Below are positions 19,907 to 28,507 of a DNA stretch of 64,000 nt, piece by piece. Origin of the DNA: Spirosoma rhododendri (GTDB lineage Bacteria; Bacteroidota; Bacteroidia; Cytophagales; Spirosomataceae). The position numbers and the translations under genes are program-made. The stretch spans positions 3,859,001 to 3,923,000 of the forward strand of contig NZ_CP051677.1 of NCBI RefSeq assembly GCF_012849055.1, written 5' to 3'. The notes beneath the pieces were generated by a model. The model searched no databases. It was not told the DNA's origin and was given only the letters and a program-made list of their open reading frames with translations. Position 1 is the first letter of the stretch; each line of letters opens with the position of its first letter.

Positions 19907-20092
19907 TTAATCGGTATATCGTTTGACCAGCTTGAAGAACAGCCCAACGAGCAGGATGCCAATGAGTTTGCCCAGCAGGTTCCAGCCCGCCGGCCAGCCC
20001 GGTTTGGGTAGCCGGGCAAAGCCGGTAAAGAGTCCATACAGCACGGCGAGCAAACAAGCCATGCCCACCAGCAACACCAGAAACCTAGTCAT
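19907..20092 (-). CDS. Small hydrophobic membrane protein, unknown function
   Basis: 61 residues starting MTRFLVLLVGMACLLAVLYG. Two hydrophobic segments (about 4-24 and 39-55) are separated by a Pro/Gly/Trp loop (RLPKPGWPAGWN), and the C terminus is charged (KLVKRYTD). No family recognised. It lies in its own gap between the operon terminator and a GNAT gene 41 bases upstream on the same strand. The clean two-helix pattern favours a real gene, but the short length leaves doubt. Confidence 0.5.
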   Translation of the reverse strand: MTRFLVLLVGMACLLAVLYGLFTGFARLPKPGWPAGWNLLGKLIGILLVGLFFKLVKRYTD

Positions 20093-20133
20093 GATCGCAT
20101 CGGCAGTTGCTTACCGGGATTTTCTCAACGGGA

Positions 20134-20694
20134 TTAGGCGCACCCGCCGGTAGCCGGAACCGCACTATCAAACAGCATCCCCGTACACAGGCAGTATTTG
20201 CCGCCCGTTCGGGCCAGTATGTCGCAGTTCCGGCAGGTGGCGCACTGCTGCCAGAACTGAGCATCGTGGGTCAGTTCCGAGAAGGCTACCGGCCGGAAGC
20301 CAAGCTCCCTGTTCAGGTCCATGACGAGTTGACCGGTGGTGATACTGAACAGTTTGGTATCGGGAAATAGCCGACGACTCAGGGTGAACAGTGCCTGCTT
20401 CAGTCGATGTGCCACACCCTGATGCCGGAAGTCGGGGGCCACGATCAGGCCCGACTGCGACACAAACGCACCATTGTCCCAAGTGTCGAGGTACGTAAAG
20501 CCGACCCACCGTCCGTCGGGTAGGGTGGCGATAATGGCGGTGCCCGCCTGCATTTTTTGCCGGATATAGTCTGGCGTGCGACCGGCAATACCGGTGCCCC
20601 GGTCCTGGGCACTCAGCTGCATCTGCTGACAGATCGACTCGGCCTGCATCAGGTGCTCAGCGGAGGCAACGCAGATAGTATAGTCAGTAAACAT
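20134..20694 (-). CDS. GNAT-family N-acetyltransferase with a Cys-rich C-terminal tail
   Basis: 186 residues. The acetyl-CoA binding region is IVAPDFRHQGVAHRLKQALF (motif A) and the C-terminal strand is DLNRELGFRPVAFSEL. After the GNAT fold comes an extra tail with five cysteines: C151, C154 and C157 (CATCRNC), then C168 and C170 (YCLCTGM). The spacing looks like a metal or iron-sulfur site. I recall similar tails in GNAT proteins near arginine genes in Bacteroidota, but no arginine gene is here, so this copy is an orphan. The acetyl acceptor is unknown. Confidence 0.8.
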   Translation of the reverse strand: MFTDYTICVASAEHLMQAESICQQMQLSAQDRGTGIAGRTPDYIRQKMQAGTAIIATLPDGRWVGFTYLDTWDNGAFVSQSGLIVAPDFRHQGVAHRLKQALFTLSRRLFPDTKLFSITTGQLVMDLNRELGFRPVAFSELTHDAQFWQQCATCRNCDILARTGGKYCLCTGMLFDSAVPATGGCA

Positions 20695-20728
20695 GATAAT
20701 GAAGCCTGAATGGCTTTTTCGTGGCTGA

Positions 20729-21097
20729 TTACGGAAGACAGGAGGTGATCTGACGACGATACTCGGCCCTGAGCGCCTTCGGCAGCAGATAATGAATAAC
20801 CTCCGCCCGGGCGTCCCGCTTGTCCAGCAGGCGGCTCAGCTGAAAGACGTACACCGAGCAGACGGCATTGCTGATTCGGGGTTCTGCATGAAGCAGCAGG
20901 TCTTCGGCGGCAAGTAAACAGTGCTTCACGGCCCTGAATCGATTCTGGTGGGCCAGCACGGAGGTGACTTCGCAGAGCTTATGCAGGGTCACGAACACGC
21001 TGGTTCCGCCCGGCAGCGCTTTAAACGTAGCAGCGGCCTCCGGAATTTGTTCGGCTAATAGCTGCCGTAAATTGGTTTGATCGATGGTTGTACGCAT
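20729..21097 (-). CDS. Hypothetical helical protein
   Basis: 122 residues, ATG start, no signal peptide or membrane helix. The sequence is mostly helix-forming (TNLRQLLAEQIPEAAATFKA, VKHCLLAAEDLLLHAEPR, FQLSRLLDKRDARAEVIHYL) and resembles the small helical-repeat proteins found scattered in Spirosoma-type genomes. No confident family. The gap of 34 bases to the downstream acetyltransferase on the same strand permits cotranscription. Confidence 0.6.
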   Translation of the reverse strand: MRTTIDQTNLRQLLAEQIPEAAATFKALPGGTSVFVTLHKLCEVTSVLAHQNRFRAVKHCLLAAEDLLLHAEPRISNAVCSVYVFQLSRLLDKRDARAEVIHYLLPKALRAEYRRQITSCLP

Positions 21098-21392
21098 GGC
21101 CTGATTGATTTGTCAACACCGTGTGCCAACAGCAGGCCAGTTCAGTCAGGAAACGGGTAATGCGCTATTAATCTGACCGGTAGAAAATGGACGGTGATCG
21201 ACGGCAGCGTAAAGACTACCATATTGGTCAACTAGCTTTTCCATTTCGGTAGGGTTGCCTGATTCGCCCCTGTGAACTGGCGGTAGAAACAGGCCCGTTC
21301 AGCTGCATACCCGCCCCATACATAGTTCGGCCGCCCTGCCTGGGTAGCAGAACGGCCGAATCGCGATTGGTGTGGATAGAAGAAATAGGCTG
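21098..21392. other. Gene-free stretch, nothing recognised
   Basis: 295 bases between two minus-strand hypothetical genes. No open frame with coding character, no clear hairpin with a T tract, no tRNA and no match to the repeats found elsewhere in the window. It presumably holds the promoter of the gene ending at 20729, but no convincing TAnnTTTG element was found. Confidence 0.5.
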
Positions 21393-21854
21393 TTACTGAC
21401 TGTCGCCCGTCAGGGCGGGTTGCAGATTTGTGAGCACGCTGAGCCGGGTTGGTTTCTCAAAGTCGCCGGGCGTTCCCCTGCCCGAAAACAGCCGGTAGCT
21501 GGTTACATCTTTCTGATCTTCGTTGGGCAATGCAGAGTCAACTTCGTAGGTGAACTCAAAGGTGAGTGGTGCTTCCGTACTGAGCACGGCATAAAGACCG
21601 TCGAAGAGCGTATTGTCGCCCCACAGCGTTAGGGAGCGCGGGTCGAAGTTGGCCCCGGCGAGGTTGTTGGCGTGCCCAACGCTGGGCTGGGCAAAATTGG
21701 TCTTGAAGAACAGGATGACGGCATTGAAGCGGATACCGTGCGATAGGTCGGGACTGGTCAGGCTGACGGTCCGGCGAAGGCCATCGGTAGCCTGGCTAAC
21801 GGACACCTCGTACGATTCAACGGTAAATTTCTCGGTTTTGACAGTGATCGGCAT
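21393..21854 (-). CDS. Hypothetical beta-rich protein
   Basis: 153 residues, ATG start, no signal peptide. Alternating hydrophobic strands (KTEKFTVESYEVSVSQ, GLRRTVSLTSPDL, IRFNAVILFFKTN, APLTFEFTYEVDSA) suggest a beta-sandwich. No family recognised and no catalytic motif visible. It is flanked by gene-poor sequence on both sides, so there is no operon context. Confidence 0.6.
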   Translation of the reverse strand: MPITVKTEKFTVESYEVSVSQATDGLRRTVSLTSPDLSHGIRFNAVILFFKTNFAQPSVGHANNLAGANFDPRSLTLWGDNTLFDGLYAVLSTEAPLTFEFTYEVDSALPNEDQKDVTSYRLFSGRGTPGDFEKPTRLSVLTNLQPALTGDSQ

Positions 21855-22042
21855 AGCGGTAAGGAGTTATGCTCCCTTTGTCGCTAATCAACAGATCGCG
21901 GGTAACAGTCCGCCGAAAAGTAATGGTAGCGTATAAGTCAGCTACTGACGTGCATTATGGTACCTGCCGAAGCAACAGATCATTGGTAATCGAGTCGCGA
22001 TGGGAGTAGGGGAGCTGCGGGTACACGGTTTCGACAGAAAAT

Positions 22043-22081
22043 GAAGAAGCCCTGTAATCGCTTGTATTACAGGGCTTCTTC
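22043..22081. terminator. Hairpin terminator downstream of tRNA-Leu
   Basis: A perfect 16-bp stem (22043-22058 with 22066-22081) with a 7-base loop. It sits 13 bases beyond the 3' end of the minus-strand tRNA-Leu gene, as expected for its terminator. Confidence 0.75.
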
Positions 22082-22093
22082 GTACTTTAAGTG

Positions 22094-22175
22094 TGACCAC
22101 GAGTGGACTCGAACCACCATGCCTTGCAGCACCACCCCCTCAAGATGGCGTGTCTACCAATTTCACCACGTGGCC
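22094..22175 (-). tRNA. tRNA-Leu (anticodon GAG)
   Basis: On the minus strand the acceptor arm GGCCACG pairs with CGTGGTC (one G-U pair), with discriminator A at 22094. The D arm reads TGGTGAAATTGGTAGACA. The anticodon stem CCATC/GGTGG encloses TTGAGGG, giving anticodon GAG. The T arm contains GGTTCGAGTCC. 82 nt with a short variable arm. The CCA end is not encoded. Confidence 0.93.
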
Positions 22176-22326
22176 ATTCCGTGATTGTGGGTGCAAACAT
22201 AGGGAATTGTGGCTCTATTGCCAAATACGGCCCGTTTTCTTTTTGGATTTTTGGTTTCGAACAGCCCTTATCCGGCTAAAATTTCGTACTTTTATCTTTC
22301 CAATTACCTGTTAAACACGTTGTCTT

Positions 22327-22752
22327 ATGGCACTGGAATTAGTCGGAAAACTCATAAAAACACTGCCCGAAGTATCGGGTCAAAGCCAAAAGGGCCCCTG
22401 GAGCAAGCAGGAGTTCGTACTCGAAACGCTGGATAGTCAATACCCGAAAAAGGTGTGTCTGACGGCCTGGGGCGAGAAGGTAAATGACCTGAAACAATTT
22501 GCCACGGGCGATACGCTGAAGGCGACGTTCAGTGCTGAATCGCGGGAATACAACGACCGCTGGTACACCGAACTGCGGGCCTTCCGCATTGAAATTGCCG
22601 AAGGTGAAGCGGCAGCGCCATCAGCACCCGCTGGCGGTGGGTATTCGTCGCGCCCGGCACAGTCTGCGCCGGCTTCGGCACCGAGCAAGCCAGCAGCTGC
22701 GTCGTTCAACAGTGCGTTTGACGACGACGAAAGCAACGACCTGCCTTTCTAA
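22327..22752 (+). CDS. DUF3127 protein with an SSB-like acidic tail
   Basis: 141 residues. The first ~95 form the DUF3127 domain, a predicted OB-like fold (LVGKLIKTLPEVSGQSQKGP, KVCLTAWGEKVNDLK, WYTELRAFRIEI). A Pro/Ala/Ser-rich linker (about 97-127) leads to the acidic end DDDESNDLPF. The linker and the acidic tail ending in Pro-Phe copy the layout of bacterial SSB, whose tip recruits DNA-maintenance proteins. Binding to single-stranded DNA or to SSB partners is therefore plausible but inferred. A monocistronic gene between two tRNA genes of the opposite strand, followed by a terminator. Confidence 0.88.
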   Translation: MALELVGKLIKTLPEVSGQSQKGPWSKQEFVLETLDSQYPKKVCLTAWGEKVNDLKQFATGDTLKATFSAESREYNDRWYTELRAFRIEIAEGEAAAPSAPAGGGYSSRPAQSAPASAPSKPAAASFNSAFDDDESNDLPF

Positions 22753-22764
22753 GGTAAGCCAATA

Positions 22765-22793
22765 AAAAAAGCCGCTTTTAAAGCGGCTTTTTT
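22765..22793. terminator. Rho-independent terminator, shared by DUF3127 gene and tRNA-Lys
   Basis: GC-rich stem aaagccgcttt/aaagcggcttt flanked by A7 on one side and T6 on the other. The symmetry lets it work for the plus-strand DUF3127 gene (13 bases upstream) and for the minus-strand tRNA-Lys. Confidence 0.88.
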
Positions 22794-22797
22794 CGTG

Positions 22798-22870
22798 TGA
22801 TCCGGCTGGGATTCGAACCCAGGACCCATACATTAAAAGTGTATTGCTCTACCAGCTGAGCTACCAGATC
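22798..22870 (-). tRNA. tRNA-Lys (anticodon UUU)
   Basis: Minus strand, 73 nt. Acceptor GATCTGG pairs with CCGGATC, discriminator A. D arm GCTCAGCTGGTAGAGC. Anticodon stem ATACA/TGTAT encloses CTTTTAA, giving UUU. T arm TGGGTTCGAATCCCA. CCA is not encoded. Confidence 0.96.
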
Positions 22871-22943
22871 AGAAGGTCGTTGACTCGTATGACGAAACCC
22901 GTTTCCCTGATTGTGGTGCAAAAGTATGCCCTTAATTGGTCCA

Positions 22944-23669
22944 ATGCAAGCCTTTGTCCTTAAAATAAGCCTATTTCTTTCATTGCTGATGGCGTCGGGC
23001 GCGTGGGCCGCTGACCGGGCCGACACGTTGCGTCGAGCCGATTCGCTCTTTGCCGCTGATGCTCAATCGGATGCGGCCCGGCTCTACGAAGCGGTACTGT
23101 CGGGGGGCTTCATCCCGACGGATGCCATGCTGCTGAAATTAGCCAGTGCTGCCGAACGGCAGAGCGACGTGCCGCACCTGTTATACTACCTGCAAATTTA
23201 TTTCGACCGCCACCCCGACGATGCGGTGCTGCGCCGGATGAACGACATTGCGCGGACCAATAACCTGGGGGGCTACGAAACCGACGACCTCAATTATTTC
23301 TACCTGTTCTACAAACAGTACGGTATTTACTTCCAGCTGTTCCTGCTGGCACTGGCGATGTATTCGTTTGGGGTACTACTGACAAAATCACTGCGTCAGC
23401 AACCCATCCCCGCCCGGCAGAAGTGGGTGCTGCTGATCTATCTGATAGGCCTGTTGCTGTTTGTGAATCTGCCGCGCGGAGTTCGGTCTGGCATTACCAG
23501 CCACGACCGGGTGTTGCTCCGCACCGACCCCTCAGCCGCAGCACCCGTTGCCGAAGTGATCAGCCGGGGCAACAAACTCAATATCATCGGCAGCCGTGAC
23601 ATCTACCTCCGCGTCCGCTGGCGCAGTCAGTGGTACTACGTCCGCCAGGATCAGGTGTGGGTGATATGA
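22944..23669 (+). CDS. Membrane protein with helical repeat and C-terminal SH3-like domain
   Basis: About 241 residues from ATG 22944, chosen because it begins a clean signal peptide (MQAFVLKISLFLSLLMASGA); ATG 22926 and TTG 22911 are also in frame. Next come TPR-like helices (RADSLFAADAQSDAARLYEA), two transmembrane helices (about 128-145 and 163-180 in YFQLFLLALAMYSFGVLL and WVLLIYLIGLLLFVNL), and a short SH3-like beta domain at the end (HDRVLLRTDPSAAAP, YLRVRWRSQWYYVRQDQ). This layout is seen in Bacteroidota envelope proteins, including Bat-type ones, but no bat gene is nearby. Function unknown. Confidence 0.75.
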   Translation: MQAFVLKISLFLSLLMASGAWAADRADTLRRADSLFAADAQSDAARLYEAVLSGGFIPTDAMLLKLASAAERQSDVPHLLYYLQIYFDRHPDDAVLRRMNDIARTNNLGGYETDDLNYFYLFYKQYGIYFQLFLLALAMYSFGVLLTKSLRQQPIPARQKWVLLIYLIGLLLFVNLPRGVRSGITSHDRVLLRTDPSAAAPVAEVISRGNKLNIIGSRDIYLRVRWRSQWYYVRQDQVWVI

Positions 23670-23758
23670 ATGATAGAGTGAGAGAATGATGGAATGAGTG
23701 AATGAATGGTTTGCGCCAGCCCTATTCACTCATTCCATCATTCTTTCACTCTATCATT
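23669..23758. terminator. Long low-complexity hairpin between convergent genes
   Basis: A stem of 35 bases per arm with one mismatch: 23669-23703 (units of aatgagtg and gaatgatg type) pairs with 23724-23758. It begins at the last base of the upstream stop codon, and its right arm contains the stop codon of the minus-strand dehydrogenase gene. It probably terminates both genes. The same word style reappears at 48918-48994. Confidence 0.7.
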
Positions 23759-24563
23759 GTTTAAGCGGTGAGTCTTTTTCCTTCGCGAGGGTGTTGTAGA
23801 CCATTTTGTCCATGAAGGCGGGGAGGAGTTTGTTGAGGAAGACGGTGAGTTTGCCCTGACCGGTCAGGATCAGTTCGCGCTTGCGGGATTTTACCGCGCG
23901 GAGAATGTGGTCGGCGCACTCTTCGGCACTCATCATGCTTTCTTCGTCGCGCATCGTCTCGCCCTTTGCCTGTCCGTGGGCGTCGAGGGCGGCAACGCGG
24001 ATGTTGGAGGCTGTGAAGCCGGGGCAGGCCGTCAGGACGTGAACGCCCGTGTGCAGCAGTTCCGTCCGCACGGCTTCCAGAAAGCCATTCATCGCAAACT
24101 TCGAGGCCGAATACCCCGCCCGGACGGGCAGACCCCGGAAGCCCGCAATCGACGAAATACCGACGATCGAGCCTTTGGCCTGGATGATGTGCGGCAGAGC
24201 GTAGCGCGTTGCGTAAACGGTGCCCATGAAGTTGATGTCCATCACTTTCTGAATCACAGCCGGGTCGGTGTCGATTAGCATGGAGCGCATCGAAATACCG
24301 GCGTTGTTAATCAGAATGTCGAGTCGGCCGAAGTGGGCGATGGTCTGATCGATCAGCTGCTTCACGTCGGCTTCCACGCTGACGTCGGCGGTGAGGGCTA
24401 GTACGGTGATGCCTGCCTGCTCAAGTTCGGCGCGGACGGTGGCGAGTGCAGCCGCGTTGCGGGCGCAGATAACGATGCGGGCACCTTCGCGGCCAAAGGC
24501 AAACGCCATCGCTTTGCCAATACCCGACGACGCGCCGGTGATGAGTACAATCTTATCCTTCAT
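23754..24563 (-). CDS. Short-chain dehydrogenase/reductase (SDR) family oxidoreductase
   Basis: 269 residues. Classical SDR motifs: cofactor loop TGASSGIGKAMA (about 8-19), NNAGISMRS, the catalytic Ser in VGISSIAG, and YSASKFAMNG with Tyr and Lys. A C-terminal extension (KRELILTGQGKLTVFLNKLL) carries a hydrophobic/basic segment often seen in membrane-associated SDRs. It uses NAD(P)H on an unknown carbonyl or alcohol. The gene is separated from the T9SS gene by 27 bases on the same strand. Confidence 0.9.
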   Translation of the reverse strand: MKDKIVLITGASSGIGKAMAFAFGREGARIVICARNAAALATVRAELEQAGITVLALTADVSVEADVKQLIDQTIAHFGRLDILINNAGISMRSMLIDTDPAVIQKVMDINFMGTVYATRYALPHIIQAKGSIVGISSIAGFRGLPVRAGYSASKFAMNGFLEAVRTELLHTGVHVLTACPGFTASNIRVAALDAHGQAKGETMRDEESMMSAEECADHILRAVKSRKRELILTGQGKLTVFLNKLLPAFMDKMVYNTLAKEKDSPLKQ

Positions 24564-24590
24564 TGTACCGCGAAGATACGCATTCTGGCA

Positions 24591-26840
24591 TCAGCGGATA
24601 AGCGTCACCGGCCCTTTAAACGTGCGTTTCGTTGTCTGGAGGAAGTAATAGTAAGTTCCCGTCGGCATGTCGGCTCCGTCCCAGGCGAATTTAGGATCAC
24701 GCGAGGTAAAGACGATCCGCCCGTAGCGGTTGCTGATTTCTACACTCTTGAACTGTTCGGCGCAGGCATTGTCGGGCAGATTTTTCACCGTAAACACATC
24801 GTTCATACCGTCGCCGTTGGGGGTAAACACGTTCGGTACGGTAATCTCAGCGTTGACCGACTGATCTTTGATAACGAACGTGACAGTGGTAACGGCGGTA
24901 TGCTGCGGCTGGCACGACCGGTCGTCGGCGGTGAAGTCGACCACAAACGTCGCTTCTGATTTGCCGCCCAGCAGTTCGCAGGTCGGTTTCCAGTCGAACG
25001 GCGAGGTCAGCGCGGCCCGGCCGGTTTTGCCCGTAAAATTCATGCCTGCCGCTTTCATGTCGAAGCCGCGCCCGACGCCCGTCAGCAGCAGCGTATCCCG
25101 GTCGGGGTCGTCGCCGGTCACGACAAACGAGCTGCCCCCCGCCTGCGGATCGGTACTGACCAGCATCGTCACCGTTTGCTGCGACAGCGACGTGCGTACG
25201 CTGGGCGGCTGACTGGGTAAACCAACCGCCCCCAGATTGACCGTGACCGTATCGCGCAGGGTACTGTTGCAGCGGGTATCGGTCACGACGAAATCGACCA
25301 GGTACTCGGCACGTGTCGCGTCGGTACAGCCGGGTTTCCACACGAACGGATTCGACACTTTGCCTACGCCCGATGCGGACCCGAACGACATACCGGCCTG
25401 CGCCAGGGTGAAGCCGCGCCCAACGGCCTGAATGCTGATGTTGTCGTTGTCGACGTCGGTCCCGAAGGCGGTAAAACTCAGCGACGAGCCGACCGTTACG
25501 CGGCCCCGGTTGTTGATCAGGTTGGTCGTGGCTTTGGGCTTGTTGTTGGCCGAGCCGATGAGTTGCAGCCGGATCATCAGCGTGTCGCTCAGGCCCTGCG
25601 GACAACCTTCGTCGGTAGCCCGGATCAGCAGCGTAACCGGTCCGCCGTTGCCCACGCACCGCCCAAAGCAGAACTGCGTCTGGAGGGTGTCGTGGGTGGT
25701 TTTGGTTTGCAGCACACCGGGCGTCAGCGTCAGGCCGGGCAGCGATCCGCTCATGTTCGTGATCGTAATGCGCTGATTCGCTTCCGTATCGGTCACGTAC
25801 AGGCTCAGGCAATTGGTGTCTTTTTCGGCCAGCGTCACCAGCGTGCCTTCCCGGTAAAAATCCTTTTGGCCATTCAGCTTGAACAGCAGCTGGGGCGGCT
25901 CATTTTTGGGGCAGTCGATGACTTTCAGCTGGAAGTCGCGCCGGACGCGGCCGATGCGAACGCCCCGGCGGTATTCATCGACTTCAACCGAAAACACGTA
26001 CAGCCCGGCCCGGTCGGCGGTTACGCTGAGCAGCCCCGTCCGGGGGTTGACCTGTAGGGGTGCCGTGCCGGGAATTTCGTTGGCTGTCGAGATGCCGGTT
26101 ATCCAGCGAACATCGGGGTAGGGGCCGGGGTTGGCGATAGCGGCTGCTCCGAAACTAGGCAGGCCGGGGTTGGGTACCGTCGCTGTGCTGAACCCGTTGT
26201 ACGGTGTTACGAGCTTGTACGTCAGGCTGTCGCCGTCGGGGTCTTTGGCTCCGAAATCAAACGTAAACGGCCGGCCGATGCAGATGTAGTCGCCCTTCGC
26301 CACGCCAAACACGGGCGACGAATTGGTGTAGGGTGTGGTGCCGACGTAGGGAGCCGGAAACTCCAGATAAAAGGCCGACCCCGCTCCGCCGGGATTAGTG
26401 ATATTGCTGATGACATTGTTGCGGCAGCAGCGTTCCCAGCTCATGTAATAACCGCCGGGGTCGTTGAGGTTCTGGGAAAGGGTGACGTCGGCACTGTAGC
26501 GGATCAGCTTCGTTTGCAGGTCGGTGCGGGCGCAGGTCGAGTTGCTGTAGGTAACGTTTTGGCTGCTTTGCCGTGCTACCTCCACGTTGCCCACCAGCAC
26601 GTTGTCGCGCTTGCGAAAAACAAAGATCATTACGGAAATATCTTCCGCCTGCGGACTGCCGTTGACGACGTCGAAGTACAGATTCAGATTGATGCGGTGC
26701 GTGGCCGAGCTGTTGGTCAGCCGTTGCAGTTCCAGTTCGCCCCCCACAATATGCGTCGCCCGTGCCACCCCACCGCTAACCAGCCACAGGCCAGCCAGCG
26801 CACTCACCCACCACCATACGAACCGGTACATATTGAGCAT
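24591..26840 (-). CDS. T9SS type B secreted protein with gliding-motility C-terminal domain
   Basis: 749 residues. A signal peptide (WWWVSALAGLWLVSGGVARA) leads to THIVGGELELQ, the conserved start of a family of large Bacteroidota surface proteins. The middle has repeated beta-sandwich modules (DPDGDSLTYK; DPDRDTLLLTGVGRGFDMKA resembling DVDNDNISIQAVGRGFTLAQ). The last ~85 residues are the gliding-type sorting domain: VFTPNGDGMNDVF, ISNRYGRIVF, WDGADMPTGTYYY. This domain directs export through the type IX system and often cell-surface attachment. An adhesive or gliding role is inferred from family; no enzyme motif is visible. Confidence 0.9.
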   Translation of the reverse strand: MLNMYRFVWWWVSALAGLWLVSGGVARATHIVGGELELQRLTNSSATHRINLNLYFDVVNGSPQAEDISVMIFVFRKRDNVLVGNVEVARQSSQNVTYSNSTCARTDLQTKLIRYSADVTLSQNLNDPGGYYMSWERCCRNNVISNITNPGGAGSAFYLEFPAPYVGTTPYTNSSPVFGVAKGDYICIGRPFTFDFGAKDPDGDSLTYKLVTPYNGFSTATVPNPGLPSFGAAAIANPGPYPDVRWITGISTANEIPGTAPLQVNPRTGLLSVTADRAGLYVFSVEVDEYRRGVRIGRVRRDFQLKVIDCPKNEPPQLLFKLNGQKDFYREGTLVTLAEKDTNCLSLYVTDTEANQRITITNMSGSLPGLTLTPGVLQTKTTHDTLQTQFCFGRCVGNGGPVTLLIRATDEGCPQGLSDTLMIRLQLIGSANNKPKATTNLINNRGRVTVGSSLSFTAFGTDVDNDNISIQAVGRGFTLAQAGMSFGSASGVGKVSNPFVWKPGCTDATRAEYLVDFVVTDTRCNSTLRDTVTVNLGAVGLPSQPPSVRTSLSQQTVTMLVSTDPQAGGSSFVVTGDDPDRDTLLLTGVGRGFDMKAAGMNFTGKTGRAALTSPFDWKPTCELLGGKSEATFVVDFTADDRSCQPQHTAVTTVTFVIKDQSVNAEITVPNVFTPNGDGMNDVFTVKNLPDNACAEQFKSVEISNRYGRIVFTSRDPKFAWDGADMPTGTYYYFLQTTKRTFKGPVTLIR

Positions 26841-26861
26841 AGAATCTAGTTAAGCTGTGCT

Positions 26862-26937
26862 GTTTAACGTTTGTGGTTTACTGTTTAAGGTTCGCTGATA
26901 GCTGCTAACATTAAACCTTGAACCACAAACCTTAAAC
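26862..26937. repeat. Imperfect hairpin of TTTAAGGTT-type words
   Basis: Arms 26862-26892 and 26913-26937 are imperfect reverse complements built from gttta, aaggtt and gtggttt words. It lies in the divergent gap between the T9SS gene and the rlmD gene. The word style matches the perfect hairpin at 47393-47466. It may contain promoters for both genes; a terminator role is less natural in a divergent gap. Confidence 0.55.
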
Positions 26938-26981
26938 TCCCCATCAAAAGGCTACGTAAATTAGCGGTTTTTAAGACAAGT

Positions 26982-28437
26982 ATGCGGAGAAAAAATCATA
27001 AAGCCCCTGAACGACTGTACGCTGTAACTGTCGCCGATGTGGCGGCCGAAGGCAAGTGTATCGTACGGACTGACGAGGGCGTCATTTTTGTGGAAAATCC
27101 CACGGGCGGGCCGGGTGTTGCCCCCGGCGACGTGGTCGACCTGCGGGTTACGAACAAGAAAAAGCAGTACCGCGAAGCCGTCGCCGAGCGGGTACTGGAG
27201 CGGTCGGCACTGCGGACCGAGCCATTCTGCGAGCACTTCGGCACCTGCGGGGCTGTAAGTGGCAGCACATTCAGTACGACGAACAGCTACGCTTCAAACA
27301 GCAGCAGGTTGTCGATCACCTGACGCGTATTGGTAAGGTGGCTCTGCCCGCGATCCGGCCCATTCTGGCGGCTCACCCGACGGAGTATTACCGTAACAAA
27401 CTGGAATTTACCTGCGCGGATGGCCGTTGGCTGACGCAGGCTGAAGCCGCCACCGACGAGCCGATGGATTTTCGCGCGGTGGGTTTTCACGTGCCGGGCC
27501 GGTTTGACAAGGTGCTGCCCATTCGCCACTGCTACCTCCAGCCCGACCCCTCGAACGCCATCCGGCAGGCCGTCACCGACTACGTATTTGCCAACGATAT
27601 GAGTCTGTACAACCTGAAGCAGCACGTGGGCTTTCTCAGGACGCTGATTATCCGCACGGCGGGGGGCTGAACGGCGCACCGGGGCAGGTGATGGTAACGC
27701 TACAGGTGGCGCAGGATAACCCCGATCTGCTGGCTGGACTGATGGGTTTTCTGCAACGCGAATTCCCGCAGATCACGTCGCTGAACTACATTCTGAACAC
27801 CAAGAAAAACGACAGCTACCAGGATCAGACGGTCATCAACTGGTCGGGCAAAGCGTACATCGAGGAGTTTATGGACGATGGCAGCGGTACCCCGCTGACG
27901 TTCCGGGTCGGGCCGAAGTCGTTTTACCAGACCAACGCGCAGCAGGCGTTCAACCTTTACAAAGTAGCCCGCGACTGGGCCGGCCTGACCGGTAACGAGC
28001 GCGTTTATGACCTGTACACCGGCACCGGCACCATTGCCCTGTTCGTGGCCCGGCGGGTGCGCGAAGTGGTAGGGGTGGAGTACGTTGAAGCGTCCGTTGC
28101 GGATGCGCGCGTCAACGCGCAGGTCAACGGCATCACCAACGCCAGTTTCCACGCGGGCGACATGCGCGACGTACTGACCGACGCATTCTTCGATCAGCAC
28201 GGCCGCCCCGACGTCGTCATCACCGATCCGCCCCGCGCCGGGATGGACGAAGCCGTAACGCGCCAGCTGCTCAAAGCGGCTCCCGACCGCATCGTGTACG
28301 TCAGTTGTAACACCGCCACGCAGGCCCGCGACCTCGGTATTCTGGACGAAGCCTACGCCGTTGCCGACGTGCAGCCCGTCGATATGTTTCCGCACACGCA
28401 CCACGTCGAAAACGTGGTGCTGCTGACGAAGCGATAA
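26982..28437 (+). pseudogene. rlmD: 23S rRNA (uracil-C5)-methyltransferase RlmD/RumA, two frameshifts
   Basis: Three frames (26982 to ~27250, ~27251 to ~27664, ~27665 to 28437) join into a 485-residue RlmD. A TRAM domain comes first (VADVAAEGKCIVRTDEGVIF), then the iron-sulfur cysteines in CEHFGTCGGC, broken by a missing base in the G4 run at 27249-27252. A second break is in the G6 run 27661-27666 (RTAGGLNGAPGQVMV when repaired). The methylase domain has DLYTGTGTIALFVA, TDPPRAGMDEAV and the catalytic Cys of VYVSCNTATQARDL. The enzyme puts m5U on 23S rRNA (U1939 in E. coli numbering). Two breaks at G runs in a well-conserved housekeeping gene suggest base-calling error rather than loss. Confidence 0.85.
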
Positions 28438-28440
28438 ACG

Positions 28441-28477
28441 AAAAAGGCCAGTCTGACTCAACAGACTGGCCTTTTTT
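28441..28477. terminator. Rho-independent terminator after rlmD
   Basis: Stem aaaaaggccagtctg (28441-28455) pairs with cagactggcctttttt (28462-28477). T6 on the plus side and A5 on the other make it usable by rlmD and by the convergent TonB receptor gene. Confidence 0.9.
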
Positions 28478-28507
28478 ATAGTCGATGGTTCGCGCTAAGC
28501 GCTACGC

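Noticed and set aside
22093..22314. 73-codon plus-strand frame
   Set aside because: It runs across the tRNA-Leu gene and has no coding character.
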